From an uncultured Lactobacillus sp. (GTDB lineage: Bacteria > Bacillota > Bacilli > Lactobacillales > Lactobacillaceae): 64,000 bases of DNA. Under the pieces are notes generated by a model that did not search any database, was not told where the DNA came from, and saw only the letters and a program-made list of their open reading frames with translations. The translations under genes and the position numbers were made by a program. Within the stretch, counting starts at the first letter, position 1; every line of letters begins with the position of its first letter. Below are positions 25,589-34,962 of the stretch, in pieces. The DNA is taken from positions 6,663 to 70,662 of the forward strand of contig NZ_CARBVX010000008.1 in NCBI RefSeq assembly GCF_948948975.1. Reading direction: 5' to 3'.

Positions 25589-26269
25589 ATGGTTTCAGTA
25601 GCTTTTAAACAAAATTTAAAGAAAAAATACGGAATAAAATTTAATAACGAAAAATTGCTTGAAGATGCCTTCACACATTCTTCTTATGCTAATGAGCATC
25701 CCGGGAGAAAGGACTATGAAAAATTAGAGTTTCTTGGCGATGCTGTTCTTGAATTGGCGGTATCCGATTATCTGTATCGTCATTTTCCTAGATTAAATGA
25801 AGGGGAATTAACAAGAATGCGATCTAACATTGTTAGAACAGAAGGATTTTCTGAATTTGCAATTGAATGTGGATTCCCAGAAGAAATTAATTTGGGTAAA
25901 GGAGAAGAAAAAGCTGGTGCTGGAAAGCGTAAGACACTTCTTGAAGATGTGTTTGAAGCTTTCAACGGTGCGCTCTTCTTGGATCAAGGAATGCCAGCAG
26001 TACAGCACTTCTTACATTTGACAGTTTATCCATTAATTGCTGAAGGAGATTTTAATGCCTCACGTGATTATAAAACTGAACTTCAGGAGCGTTTGCAGGT
26101 AAATGGACCAGTTAAGATTGAATACCGAGTAATAGATGAAAATGAATCAAAGCCATCTTTTAAAGTTCAGCTACTTGTAAATGGTGAAAAAGTTTCAGAG
26201 GGACAAGGACGTAATAAAAAAGCTGCTGAGCAGCAAGCAGCTCAAGCTGCATTAGATAAAAATAAATAA
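25589..26269 (+). CDS. rnc: Ribonuclease III
   Basis: Double-strand-specific endonuclease that processes 30S precursor rRNA and some mRNAs and small RNAs. The 226 residues contain the catalytic signature KLEFLGDAVLEL (Glu47, Asp51) and a second acidic cluster LLEDVFEAFNGA (about 119-130). The C-terminal double-stranded RNA binding domain (about 155-224) shows DYKTELQERLQ and GQGRNKKAAEQQAAQAAL. AAAGGAAG precedes the ATG. A TATAAT at 25557-25562 might belong to its promoter, but I see no good -35. It opens the rnc-smc-ftsY operon. Confidence 0.97.
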   Translation: MVSVAFKQNLKKKYGIKFNNEKLLEDAFTHSSYANEHPGRKDYEKLEFLGDAVLELAVSDYLYRHFPRLNEGELTRMRSNIVRTEGFSEFAIECGFPEEINLGKGEEKAGAGKRKTLLEDVFEAFNGALFLDQGMPAVQHFLHLTVYPLIAEGDFNASRDYKTELQERLQVNGPVKIEYRVIDENESKPSFKVQLLVNGEKVSEGQGRNKKAAEQQAAQAALDKNK

Positions 26270-26283
26270 GAAAAGGTGAGTCT

Positions 26284-29200
26284 GTGCCACTACAACAATT
26301 AGTTTTAAATGGTTTTAAGTCTTTTGCTGATAAGACGACAATTAGATTTAATAATGGTATTACCGGCATCGTTGGTCCAAATGGTAGTGGAAAAAGCAAC
26401 ATTACTGAAGCAATTCGATGGGTAATGGGTGAAGGATCAGCCAAGTCTTTACGTGGTGAAAATATGAAAGATGTTATTTTCGCTGGTAGTCAAATGAGAG
26501 CTCCAATGAATCATGCTGAGGTTGAGTTGGTTTTTGATAATCGTGATCACCAACTTGCTTCTGATAATGATGAAGTGGTCGTAACGAGAAAGATTTTGCG
26601 TAATGGCGAAAGTGACTATCTTTTAAATCATCATCCAGTAAGATTGAAAGATGTTAGGACACTGTTCATTGAATCAGGGATGTCATCTGATAGCTTGGGC
26701 ATAATTTCCCAGGGGAAGGTTGACGAGATTCTTAATTCTAAGCCACAGCAGCGTCGTGGAATTTTTGAAGAAGCTGCAGGGGTACTCCATTTTAAGCAGC
26801 AAAAGGAAATTGCACTCAAGCAATTAGACAAAACTAATGCCAATCTAATTAGAATTAATGATTTGGTTAAAGAATTGGAAGGTAGAATCGAGCCTTTACA
26901 TGAGCAAAGTTCTCTAGCAAAAGAATATAAATTTCAGAAAGAACAGCTTGATCATAAGTTAAAACAACTTTTAGGTTTAGAGATTGAAAGTCTAAATGAA
27001 GAAAAGAAGGCGGTCGCTAAGAGGGCGGCAGCAAATCAAGGGATTTTAAATAAGCTTGATGACGAAGTTAAGCAATCCCAAGCTGATTTAGAAGAAAAAC
27101 GTAAGCAATCAAATAAGCGACACGCTGAAAAAGATGAAAAGCAGCAAGAATTATTATCTTTAACACAAAAAATTGCAGCTTTGACTACTGATCTTCAAAT
27201 GCATCAACAATCTCGAGAATATGATGTCGCTACTCAAAAAGAATACAGTGCACAATCTGGAGAACTAAAAGAGCGAAGAAAACATTTGTTGAACCAGCTT
27301 GCAGCTAATGAAAAAAATTTAAATAGCCAAAACCAAGTCCTTGCTAATTTTGTAAAGAAACAAAAGAATTTAAAGCAGGAACTTAAGCAAGGTCCTGAAC
27401 AGTTAAATAATCAATTAGAAAAGGTTCGCTCTGATTATATTCAAACCTTGCAGGATCAAACGAGTAATAATAACGAGATTGTTTATTTAAAAAATGAATT
27501 AACTCGTAGTAAAAAATCAAATGATAATCGCCAGCAAGAAGTTGAAGAACAATTAGATGAAGCTCAAAAAGTTCTTACTCAGTTAAAAAAACAAGGGCAA
27601 GACCTTGTTTTAAAGAGAAAACAACTAAATGAAACTATTGCGACTCTTGATAGAAAAATTGCTGAAGAGAGTAAGCTTAAGGAGCAAAGCGAACAAGCTT
27701 ACTTAAAGGTTAGAAATGATTTACAACAAATTTCTGCACAAGTAGAAGGCCTAAAGAAAATTAGAGATAGGCATGAAGGATACTATTATGGGGTTAAATA
27801 TGTTTTAAACCATCAAAGTGATTTTCATGGAATTGTAGGGGTTATTGGTGAACTAATTTCTTTTCCAGCTGAACTAGAAGCAGCTTTGTCAACAGCTTTA
27901 GGTGGTGGCGTTCAAGATTTAGTTACTATTGATCAAAGTAGTGCTAGGGATGCCATTAATTTGTTAAAGCAAACTCGTACAGGTAGGGCTACTTTTTTAC
28001 CTCTAGATGGCTTACGTCATAATGAGATTGCTGCGTCTACTTTAAAATCCTTACAAAGTATTGAGGGATTTAGAGGTGTAGCGGCAGACTTAGTAACATC
28101 AAAAACTGAGACTGATATTTCTAATGCTATTTCTTACCTTTTGGGAAATGTTTTAGTGGTAGATACTATTGATACGGCTTTGCGTGTTCAACGCAGAATT
28201 GGACGATATTATCGAATTGTGACGCTGGACGGAGATATTATTAGTCCTGGGGGAAGTATGACTGGTGGGACTAGAAATACAAGAAATAATTCTCCTCTGG
28301 CAACAAATGCTGAAATTGATAAATTAACATTGCAAATTAAGACAGGGAAGGTAGAGTTTACTAAACTACAAACAGCTCTAAACGAATTAGATCAAAAATT
28401 AACAGAGTTACAAACTGAGCTAGAAGCTAAAAATACTGATTTAACTACCTTAAATCAAAAAATTAGTGAGCAAGCTATTAAGTATGAAAATGAAGAAAAA
28501 GAAGTTCAAAGGCTTACTCAGTTAAATGATTTACAGCAAAAGGCCCAACTTGAGAAGAAACAAGAAGAGGCAGAACTTACTAGTCGTCTTGAAAAAGAAC
28601 AGGCTAAAAAGAAGAGGCTTGAAAAAGTTGCTCAAACACAACGAGCAAAAATGGATCAATTAAAGACTGACTTGACTGATTTTGATGAAGCTTATCAAAA
28701 GTTACAGACAGAATTAAGTAACTTGAATTCTGACTTGGCAGTAGTAAAGAATAAATTGGAAAATATTACTACTAAGAAATCTGAATTAGAAGAACAACTA
28801 GAAAATACTAATTCAAGACTTAAGGATATTGAGGAAAAAATTAAGGCTTTGTCATTGTCTCAAAATGGACAAAGTGAGTCGGAAATTGAAGAGCAAGTTG
28901 CTAAACTAAGCAAGCAGAAAAAACAAATGCAAGAGTCTTTAGCTGAAATAAATAAAGATTTAGGTAAATTTGATGCTCAAATAAATAATCTTGATCAAGT
29001 TGCTACGAGAAATTATAATTTGCGTAAAAATACTGCTGCAGAACAAGAAGAGTATTCTGCAAGACTAGGAGAACTTAAGTCCCAAATTAATCAAAAACTT
29101 GGTATTTTAAGTGAAGAATATTCCTTAACTTTTGAAGCAGCCTTACAATTATCTGAAGGACAAAATACAACAGATTTGCGTAAGAAATTGGAACGTGAAG

Positions 29201-29844
29201 TTCATCTACACAAAATGTCTTTAGCAGATATTGGTGAAGTTAACCTGAACTCTATTGAAGAGTATGAAGATGTTAAAACGCGTTATGATTTCTTAAATGG
29301 TCAACAGACTGACTTGCTAAAGGCTAGAAAAGATATTGAAGAGTCAATGTCTAAACTAGATGATGAGGTAAAGAGTAGGTTTAGCGCAACTTTCCATCAA
29401 ATAGAAAGAAGCTTTGCAAAGATTTTCCCAATTATGTTTGATGGGGGTCATGCTAGATTAGAGTTAACTGATCCAAAGAACTTACTTGAAACAGGAATTG
29501 AAATTATTGCTCAGCCGCCTGGTAAAAAGTCACAAAAGTTAACGCTTCTTTCTGGTGGGGAAAGGGCATTGACTGCAATTACTTTATTGTTTGCAATGCT
29601 TCAAGTTAATCCAGTACCATTCTGCATTCTGGACGAGGTAGAAGCAGCTTTAGATGAAACAAACGTTGATCGTTTTGCTCAGTTTTTGAATCATTATGAT
29701 ATGAAAACTCAATTTATTGTTATTACGCACCGTCGTGGAACTATGCAGAAAGCAGATAATTTGTATGGAATCGTAATGCAAGAATCAGGTATTTCAAAAG
29801 TCTTATCTGTATCGTTAAATGAAATTAAGAAAGAAGTGAATTAG
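26284..29844 (+). CDS. smc: Chromosome partition protein Smc
   Basis: Condensin-like ATPase that organises and segregates the chromosome with ScpA and ScpB. The 1186 residues follow the usual plan. The N-terminal Walker A GPNGSGKSN (31-39) precedes a long coiled coil (about 170-500). A globular hinge with glycine-rich GALGGGVQDL-type sequence and GGSMTGG lies about 515-675. A second coiled coil (about 680-1030) leads to the C-terminal head with signature LSGGERAL (about 1089) and Walker B ILDEVEAALD. The GTG start follows AAGGTGAG. ftsY starts 2 bases after it. Confidence 0.97.
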   Translation: MPLQQLVLNGFKSFADKTTIRFNNGITGIVGPNGSGKSNITEAIRWVMGEGSAKSLRGENMKDVIFAGSQMRAPMNHAEVELVFDNRDHQLASDNDEVVVTRKILRNGESDYLLNHHPVRLKDVRTLFIESGMSSDSLGIISQGKVDEILNSKPQQRRGIFEEAAGVLHFKQQKEIALKQLDKTNANLIRINDLVKELEGRIEPLHEQSSLAKEYKFQKEQLDHKLKQLLGLEIESLNEEKKAVAKRAAANQGILNKLDDEVKQSQADLEEKRKQSNKRHAEKDEKQQELLSLTQKIAALTTDLQMHQQSREYDVATQKEYSAQSGELKERRKHLLNQLAANEKNLNSQNQVLANFVKKQKNLKQELKQGPEQLNNQLEKVRSDYIQTLQDQTSNNNEIVYLKNELTRSKKSNDNRQQEVEEQLDEAQKVLTQLKKQGQDLVLKRKQLNETIATLDRKIAEESKLKEQSEQAYLKVRNDLQQISAQVEGLKKIRDRHEGYYYGVKYVLNHQSDFHGIVGVIGELISFPAELEAALSTALGGGVQDLVTIDQSSARDAINLLKQTRTGRATFLPLDGLRHNEIAASTLKSLQSIEGFRGVAADLVTSKTETDISNAISYLLGNVLVVDTIDTALRVQRRIGRYYRIVTLDGDIISPGGSMTGGTRNTRNNSPLATNAEIDKLTLQIKTGKVEFTKLQTALNELDQKLTELQTELEAKNTDLTTLNQKISEQAIKYENEEKEVQRLTQLNDLQQKAQLEKKQEEAELTSRLEKEQAKKKRLEKVAQTQRAKMDQLKTDLTDFDEAYQKLQTELSNLNSDLAVVKNKLENITTKKSELEEQLENTNSRLKDIEEKIKALSLSQNGQSESEIEEQVAKLSKQKKQMQESLAEINKDLGKFDAQINNLDQVATRNYNLRKNTAAEQEEYSARLGELKSQINQKLGILSEEYSLTFEAALQLSEGQNTTDLRKKLEREVHLHKMSLADIGEVNLNSIEEYEDVKTRYDFLNGQQTDLLKARKDIEESMSKLDDEVKSRFSATFHQIERSFAKIFPIMFDGGHARLELTDPKNLLETGIEIIAQPPGKKSQKLTLLSGGERALTAITLLFAMLQVNPVPFCILDEVEAALDETNVDRFAQFLNHYDMKTQFIVITHRRGTMQKADNLYGIVMQESGISKVLSVSLNEIKKEVN

Positions 29845-29846
29845 TA

Positions 29847-31154
29847 GTGGGATTATTTGATAAAATCAAGAAATCTCTTTTTGGTCATAAAGAAGATGAA
29901 GAACAAGAAGAAAGTAAAAAAGAACTAACTGAAAATTCAAATGAAGAACTTCAAGAGCCTGCAGAAACCAATGAAGATGAAGATCTTCAAAAAAATGAAG
30001 AGGTTGTAGAGCCTAAGCCTGAAACTTCTGAAGATGAACGTAAAGAAGAAAATGAAGAAGTTGAGGAAACTCCAGGCTGGAGTGATGCTGGAACTGCTTT
30101 TGAAGAGAAACAGGATGAAGTTGAAGAATTTCAAGAAGATCAAAAAGCACCTGATTTAGAAAAAGAAAAGCCTGCAGAAACTGAATCTACTGAAGAGATT
30201 TCTGAAGAAGTAACTACAGAAGATGAACAGGAAAGATATGACAAAGGGTTAGAAAAAACCAATCATTCTTTTGGGGCCCGCCTAAATGCATTTTTTGCTA
30301 AATTTAGAACAGTCGATGAAAACTTTTTTGATGATCTTGAAGATTTATTAATTGAATCTGACGTTGGTTTTGAAACTGCTGAAGAATTAACTGATTCTTT
30401 ACGAGATGAAGCCAAACTCCAAAATGCAAAAAGTCATGATGCCTTAAAGCAAGTAATAGTTGAAAAATTAGTTGATATTTATGATAAAGGTGGCGAAAGT
30501 GAAGATTCTAAATTAGCCGATGATCCTTCTGCAAAGCCTAATGTTTATCTTTTTGTTGGCGTTAATGGAGCTGGAAAAACAACAACCATTGGTAAATTAG
30601 CTAAGAGAATTAAAGACTCAGGCAAGTCTGTCATGATGGTAGCTGCCGATACTTTTAGAGCAGGTGCTGTAGAACAATTAGTGGAATGGGGTCGACGTGA
30701 TGGTGTTGAAGTAATCACTGGCCCTGAAAAAGCCGACCCGGCTTCTGTAGTTTATGATGGTGTTAAAAAAGCTAAAGAGAGAGGAATCGATTTCTTATTA
30801 GTTGATACAGCTGGTCGTCTTCAAAATAAGGTCAATTTAATGAGCGAGCTTGATAAAATTAAGCGAACAATAAAGAAAATCTTGCCCGATCAACCAAATG
30901 AGGTTCTTTTAGTCCTTGATGGCTCAACAGGTCAAAATGCACTCTTACAAGCAAAAGACTTCGATAAAACTACTAAACTTACGGGTCTAGTTTTAACTAA
31001 GCTTGATGGCTCATCTAAGGGTGGAGTAGTACTAGCAATTCGAAATGAAATGGATTTACCAGTTAAATTAGTTGGTCTTGGAGAAAAAGTTGATGATTTG
31101 GCAAACTTTGATGCAGAAAAATTTGCAATCGGACTCTTCCAAGGATTAATCTAA
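29847..31154 (+). CDS. ftsY: Signal recognition particle receptor FtsY
   Basis: SRP receptor GTPase that docks ribosome-nascent chain complexes at the membrane translocon. The 435 residues begin MGLFDKIKK, a membrane-targeting amphipathic stretch. A very acidic Glu-rich A domain (about 15-135) follows. The NG domain carries GVNGAGKTTTIGKLA (about 238-252), VAADTFRAGA, LVDTAGRLQNK, and TKLDGSSKGG (about 383-392). The start is GTG at 29847, two bases after smc. Its partner ffh lies 2 kb downstream; pepD intervenes. Confidence 0.96.
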   Translation: MGLFDKIKKSLFGHKEDEEQEESKKELTENSNEELQEPAETNEDEDLQKNEEVVEPKPETSEDERKEENEEVEETPGWSDAGTAFEEKQDEVEEFQEDQKAPDLEKEKPAETESTEEISEEVTTEDEQERYDKGLEKTNHSFGARLNAFFAKFRTVDENFFDDLEDLLIESDVGFETAEELTDSLRDEAKLQNAKSHDALKQVIVEKLVDIYDKGGESEDSKLADDPSAKPNVYLFVGVNGAGKTTTIGKLAKRIKDSGKSVMMVAADTFRAGAVEQLVEWGRRDGVEVITGPEKADPASVVYDGVKKAKERGIDFLLVDTAGRLQNKVNLMSELDKIKRTIKKILPDQPNEVLLVLDGSTGQNALLQAKDFDKTTKLTGLVLTKLDGSSKGGVVLAIRNEMDLPVKLVGLGEKVDDLANFDAEKFAIGLFQGLI

Positions 31155-31193
31155 TAATAAGCAAAGTTACGATTAATATATAAGGAGTAAACA

Positions 31194-32618
31194 ATGAAGC
31201 ATTTAAGTGCATGTACAACTATTTTAGTGGGAAAAAACGCATCAATTGATGGATCAGTAATGATTTCACGTAATGACGATACTGCAGGTGCAATTACGCC
31301 ACAAAAGTTTATTATTGAGCCAGCTGTTCATGGGGAAAAAGGACGTAAAATTAAATCTTGGCTTAATAAGTTTGAAATGGAACTTCCTGAAGATGCTCAA
31401 AGAGTTCCAGCAGTTCCAAATGTTGACTATAAAAAGTTAGGTTATTATGACGAAAGTGGTATTAACCAAAAGAATGTTGCTATGTCATGTACTGAATCAA
31501 CTTATGGGAACGAAAGAACCTTAGCATTTGATCCATTAGTTAAAGATGGTTTAGATGAAGATTGTATGCAGACTGTAGTTTTGCCATATATTGATTCCGC
31601 AAGAGATGGTGTAAAACGTCTTGGTTCCTTAATTAAAAAATATGGTTCACCTGCTGGAAATTCAGTTTTGTTTGGTGACAAAGACGAAGTATGGTACATG
31701 GAAATCGTTACGGGACACCATTGGGTTGCTCAACGTATTCCAGATGATTGTTATGCAGCTACTGGTAACCGGGTTGCTATTCAACAAGTTAATTTTGATG
31801 ATCCAGATAACTTTATGTGGAGTGAAGGGATTCAAGAATTCGTTGAAGAGCATCACTTAAATCCTGATCATGAAGGTTGGAATTTCCGTCATATTTTTGG
31901 AACTTATACTGAACAAGATCGTCACTACAACACTAGTCGTCAATGGTATATCCAAAAACTTTTCAATCCAGAAATTGAACAAGATCCTGAAGATCCAGAT
32001 ATTCCTTTCATTAGAAAAGCTTCTAAGAAATTAGCTAAAGAAGATATTGAATTTGCACTTGGTTCTCATTATCAAGATACTCCATTTGATCCATTTGGTC
32101 ATGGAACAGAAGAAGAAAAGCATCGTTATCGTCCAATTGGTTTAAATAGAACTCAGAACTCACATATTTTGCAGATTAGAAGCGATGTTCCTGAAGAAAT
32201 GGCTGGTATTATGTGGTTATGTATTGGTGGACCAACATTTACCCCATATATCCCATTCTTTGCTAATATGAACGAAACTGATCCATCCTTTAACAATACG
32301 TCAATGACTTATAATAAGGAAGATGCATGGTGGTACTATAAATCTCTTGCTGCTTTAGTTGAAAGTCATTATCCTCAATTTGTTCAACTTGATGCCAAAT
32401 ATCTTGAAGAATTGAATAGATACTACCGCGGTAGAGTTGAAGAAATTATTGAAAATGCTAAAGATTTAAGTGGTGAGGAATTAACCGACTACTTAACTCG
32501 TGAAAATCAAAAGACTGTTGCCCATACTAAGAAAGATAGTGAAGAATTAATGGGTCAAATGTTTACTGATGCGATTAAGATGTCTAAGTTAACATTTAAA
32601 ATGGATCCAAATCTTTAA
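31194..32618 (+). CDS. pepD: Dipeptidase PepD-like, peptidase family C69
   Basis: Ntn-type cysteine peptidase that hydrolyses dipeptides taken up or released in the cytoplasm. The 474 residues begin MKHLSACTTILVGKNASIDG. Cys7 matches the N-terminal nucleophile of the family, exposed after removal of the preceding residues. Further family blocks include SRNDDT, MSCTEST, DEVWYMEIVTGHHWVAQR and RTQNSHILQIR. No signal peptide is seen. AAGGAG precedes the ATG. The gene is flanked by ftsY and ylxM, which belong to SRP biology, but nutritionally it fits the Opp importer 6 kb upstream. It ends at a strong terminator. Confidence 0.93.
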   Translation: MKHLSACTTILVGKNASIDGSVMISRNDDTAGAITPQKFIIEPAVHGEKGRKIKSWLNKFEMELPEDAQRVPAVPNVDYKKLGYYDESGINQKNVAMSCTESTYGNERTLAFDPLVKDGLDEDCMQTVVLPYIDSARDGVKRLGSLIKKYGSPAGNSVLFGDKDEVWYMEIVTGHHWVAQRIPDDCYAATGNRVAIQQVNFDDPDNFMWSEGIQEFVEEHHLNPDHEGWNFRHIFGTYTEQDRHYNTSRQWYIQKLFNPEIEQDPEDPDIPFIRKASKKLAKEDIEFALGSHYQDTPFDPFGHGTEEEKHRYRPIGLNRTQNSHILQIRSDVPEEMAGIMWLCIGGPTFTPYIPFFANMNETDPSFNNTSMTYNKEDAWWYYKSLAALVESHYPQFVQLDAKYLEELNRYYRGRVEEIIENAKDLSGEELTDYLTRENQKTVAHTKKDSEELMGQMFTDAIKMSKLTFKMDPNL

Positions 32619-32636
32619 TTAAAATATTTGCATATA

Positions 32637-32671
32637 AGAAGGTTAGGAAAAATTGCCTAACCTTCTTTTTT
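32637..32671 (+). terminator. Terminator after pepD
   Basis: AGAAGGTTAGG (32637-32647), loop AAAAATTG, CCTAACCTTCT (32656-32666), then a T run. Confidence 0.9.
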
Positions 32672-32735
32672 GAAATTAATTAAGCTAAAAGTCTCTTAAA
32701 ACTACATAGCTATTATTTTAGAAATACATTTTTTT

Positions 32736-32744
32736 TGCTATACT
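32736..32744 (+). promoter_or_regulatory. Probable ylxM-ffh promoter (extended -10)
   Basis: TGCTATACT at 32736-32744 gives a TGn extended -10 motif, 17 bases before the ylxM ATG. A clear -35 is absent. Confidence 0.45.
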
Positions 32745-32761
32745 GTTTCAAGGTGAGACAA

Positions 32762-33103
32762 ATGGCTGAACTTGAAAAAAATGAAAGATTAGGCGACTTA
32801 TTTGCCTACTACGGTCCATTATTAACAAAAGGACAACAAGAGTATTTTGAGGATTATTATTACAATGACCTTTCTTTAGGGGAAATTGCGGATAATCATC
32901 ATGTCTCTCGACAAGCTGTTTATGATAATTTGAAACGAAGCAGCCGTGCTTTGGAAAAATATGAAGATAAACTTCATATGAAACGTGATTATACTCAAAT
33001 AGAAGAAAAAATTACTGAAGCAGTATATGCCCTTGAACATGGCAAGATCAATCGAGCTCAGATTGAACTTTTGAAATTATTAAGACAAATGGGAGTAGAA
33101 TAG
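32762..33103 (+). CDS. ylxM: YlxM family SRP-associated DNA-binding-like protein
   Basis: A 113-residue helix-turn-helix protein, like sigma-70 region 4, which in streptococci stimulates SRP GTPase activity. The sequence MAELEKNERLGDLFAYYG, then LLTKGQQEYFEDYYYNDLSLGEIAD and HHVSRQAVYDNLKR is typical. A longer frame starts 9 codons upstream, but AAGGTGAG precedes the ATG at 32762. ffh starts 1 base after its stop, matching the conserved ylxM-ffh pair. Confidence 0.93.
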   Translation: MAELEKNERLGDLFAYYGPLLTKGQQEYFEDYYYNDLSLGEIADNHHVSRQAVYDNLKRSSRALEKYEDKLHMKRDYTQIEEKITEAVYALEHGKINRAQIELLKLLRQMGVE

Positions 33104-33104
33104 T

Positions 33105-34535
33105 ATGGCTTTTGAAAATTTAAGTGAAAGACTTCAAAAAGCATTAAAAAATTTAACTGGTAAAGGTAAGATCTCAGAAGCAGATATTAATGATGCTAGT
33201 CGTGAGATTCGATTAGCTTTACTAGAAGCGGACGTTAACTTTAAAGTTGTAAAAGACTTTATTAAAAAAATAAAAAAGGAAGCTTTAGGTAAAGAAGTCC
33301 AAGATAGTTTAAATCCAGGACAACAAATCATCAAAATTGTTGATGACGAGTTAACGAAAATGATGGGAGAAGAGGCTGTTTCTCTTAATAAATCTCCGCA
33401 TATTCCAACAATCATTATGATGGTAGGTTTACAGGGTACTGGTAAAACTACTACTGTTGGTAAACTTGCAGACTACTTAATGAAGAATGAAAAAGCTCGT
33501 CCTTTGCTAATTGCAGGTGATATTTACCGTCCAGCTGCTATTGAGCAGTTAAAGCAAATTGGTCAACAATTAGACGTACCGGTTTATAGTGAAGATAACC
33601 AAGATGTAGCAGAAATTGTAAAGCATGGTCTTGAAGAAGCTGATAAAAATAAAAATGACTACGTCTTGATTGATACGGCTGGGCGTCTTGAAATTGATGA
33701 GCAATTGATGGATGAATTAAAGCGTGTCACTGAGGTTGCTCATCCTGATAATACTCTATTAGTTGTTGATGCAATGACAGGTCAAGCAGCTACACAAGTA
33801 GCAGAGGGGTTTAATGAGGACTTAGATCTGACTGGAATTGTTTTAACTAAGCTTGATGGTGATACTCGTGGTGGTGCCGCACTTTCTATTCGTGCTGTCA
33901 CTGGCCTTCCAATTATCTTTACGGGTCAAGGTGAAAAATTAACTGATCTTTCTACTTTCCACCCTGATCGAATGGCTTCACGTATCTTAGGCATGGGTGA
34001 TATGTTGACCTTAATTGAAAAGGCTCAGCAAGATTACGATGCTAAAGAAGCCGAAAAAATGGCTGAAAAGATGCGGGAGAATACTTTTGATTTTAATGAC
34101 TTTATTGATCAAATGGAACAAGTTCAAAAAATGGGTCCTCTAGATCAAATCATTAAAATGATTCCTGGATTAGGTAATAATCCTGCTCTTAAAAATATTC
34201 AGATTCCGGAAAAGCAAATCGATCACATTAAGGCTATTGTTTATTCAATGACCCCAGAAGAGCGTGAAAATCCTGATATTCTTAATCCATCAAGAAGACG
34301 TAGAATTGCTGCCGGTTCGGGTAGATCGATCGCTGAAGTTAACCGAATGATTAAGCAATTTAAGCAATCAAAAGAAATGATGCAAAAGATGACTAAAGGT
34401 GATATGGGTGAATTGGCTAACTTACCAGGAATGAATTCACCAATGGGCAAGATGGCGATGAGATCAATGAATAAGCGCTTTAAGAAAAATAAGAAGAAAC
34501 GGATGAAGAATATTAAACGCTATCGTTCAAAATAA
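33105..34535 (+). CDS. ffh: Signal recognition particle GTPase Ffh
   Basis: Protein subunit of the SRP, which binds signal sequences through its M domain and 4.5S RNA. The 476 residues contain the N domain (about 1-95), G domain with GLQGTGKTTTVGKLA (108-122), GDIYRPAA, LIDTAGRLEID, and TKLDGDTRGGAAL. The Met-rich M domain (about 300-470) includes RRRRIAAGSGRS, the RNA-binding helix, and repeated MGPLDQI/MKMM-type residues. The extreme C-terminus is Lys/Arg-rich. It forms a tight pair with ylxM and complements FtsY upstream. Confidence 0.97.
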   Translation: MAFENLSERLQKALKNLTGKGKISEADINDASREIRLALLEADVNFKVVKDFIKKIKKEALGKEVQDSLNPGQQIIKIVDDELTKMMGEEAVSLNKSPHIPTIIMMVGLQGTGKTTTVGKLADYLMKNEKARPLLIAGDIYRPAAIEQLKQIGQQLDVPVYSEDNQDVAEIVKHGLEEADKNKNDYVLIDTAGRLEIDEQLMDELKRVTEVAHPDNTLLVVDAMTGQAATQVAEGFNEDLDLTGIVLTKLDGDTRGGAALSIRAVTGLPIIFTGQGEKLTDLSTFHPDRMASRILGMGDMLTLIEKAQQDYDAKEAEKMAEKMRENTFDFNDFIDQMEQVQKMGPLDQIIKMIPGLGNNPALKNIQIPEKQIDHIKAIVYSMTPEERENPDILNPSRRRRIAAGSGRSIAEVNRMIKQFKQSKEMMQKMTKGDMGELANLPGMNSPMGKMAMRSMNKRFKKNKKKRMKNIKRYRSK

Positions 34536-34559
34536 TTTTCAACTGTTAAGGAAAACCCC

Positions 34560-34588
34560 TTTACACATATTTTTCTATATGCTATATT
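34560..34588 (+). promoter_or_regulatory. rpsP promoter
   Basis: TTTACA (34560-34565), a 17-base spacer and TATATT (34583-34588) with an extended TGC just before it. The leader to rpsP is about 28 bases. Confidence 0.75.
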
Positions 34589-34621
34589 ATTTAAGTCAAG
34601 AAATTTAGGAGGAATTAATTA

Positions 34622-34894
34622 ATGTCTGTTAAGATTCGTATGCGCCGTATGGGCTCAAAGAGAAAACCTTTTTACCGTATCGTAGTTGCTGATTCACGTA
34701 TGCCACGTGATGGTCGTTTCATCGAAGAAGTTGGTTACTACAACCCACTTACTAACCCTGATGAAGTTAAGCTTGAAGAAGACAAGATTTTTGAATGGCT
34801 TGAAAAAGGTGCTCAACCATCAGATACTGTAAGAAGCTTACTTTCAAAAGCTGGTTTGATGACTAGATACCACGACGCAAAGTACGGTAAGTAA
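34622..34894 (+). CDS. rpsP: 30S ribosomal protein S16
   Basis: A 90-residue small-subunit protein. The start [21 protein letters not shown] and later [21 protein letters not shown] are diagnostic for S16. AGGAGG lies before the ATG and codon use is that of a highly expressed gene. It has its own strong promoter and is followed by a terminator before rimM. The khpA gene that lies between rpsP and rimM in many Firmicutes is absent here. Confidence 0.97.
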   Translation: MSVKIRMRRMGSKRKPFYRIVVADSRMPRDGRFIEEVGYYNPLTNPDEVKLEEDKIFEWLEKGAQPSDTVRSLLSKAGLMTRYHDAKYGK

Positions 34895-34911
34895 TTTACT
34901 ATTGCAATTAG

Positions 34912-34942
34912 AAGTTTGGGAAAGCTCTTCCCAAACTTTTTT
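34912..34942 (+). terminator. Terminator between rpsP and rimM
   Basis: AAGTTTGGGAA (34912-34922), loop AGCTC, TTCCCAAACTT (34928-34938), then T. It lies 20 bases before rimM and would make S16 more abundant than RimM and TrmD. Confidence 0.85.
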
Positions 34943-34962
34943 ATTTAGAAAGAATAAGTTCT

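Noticed and set aside
25808..26021. Overlapping ORFs on both strands within rnc
   Set aside because: Shadows of the real gene: no ribosome binding sites and no recognisable protein pattern.
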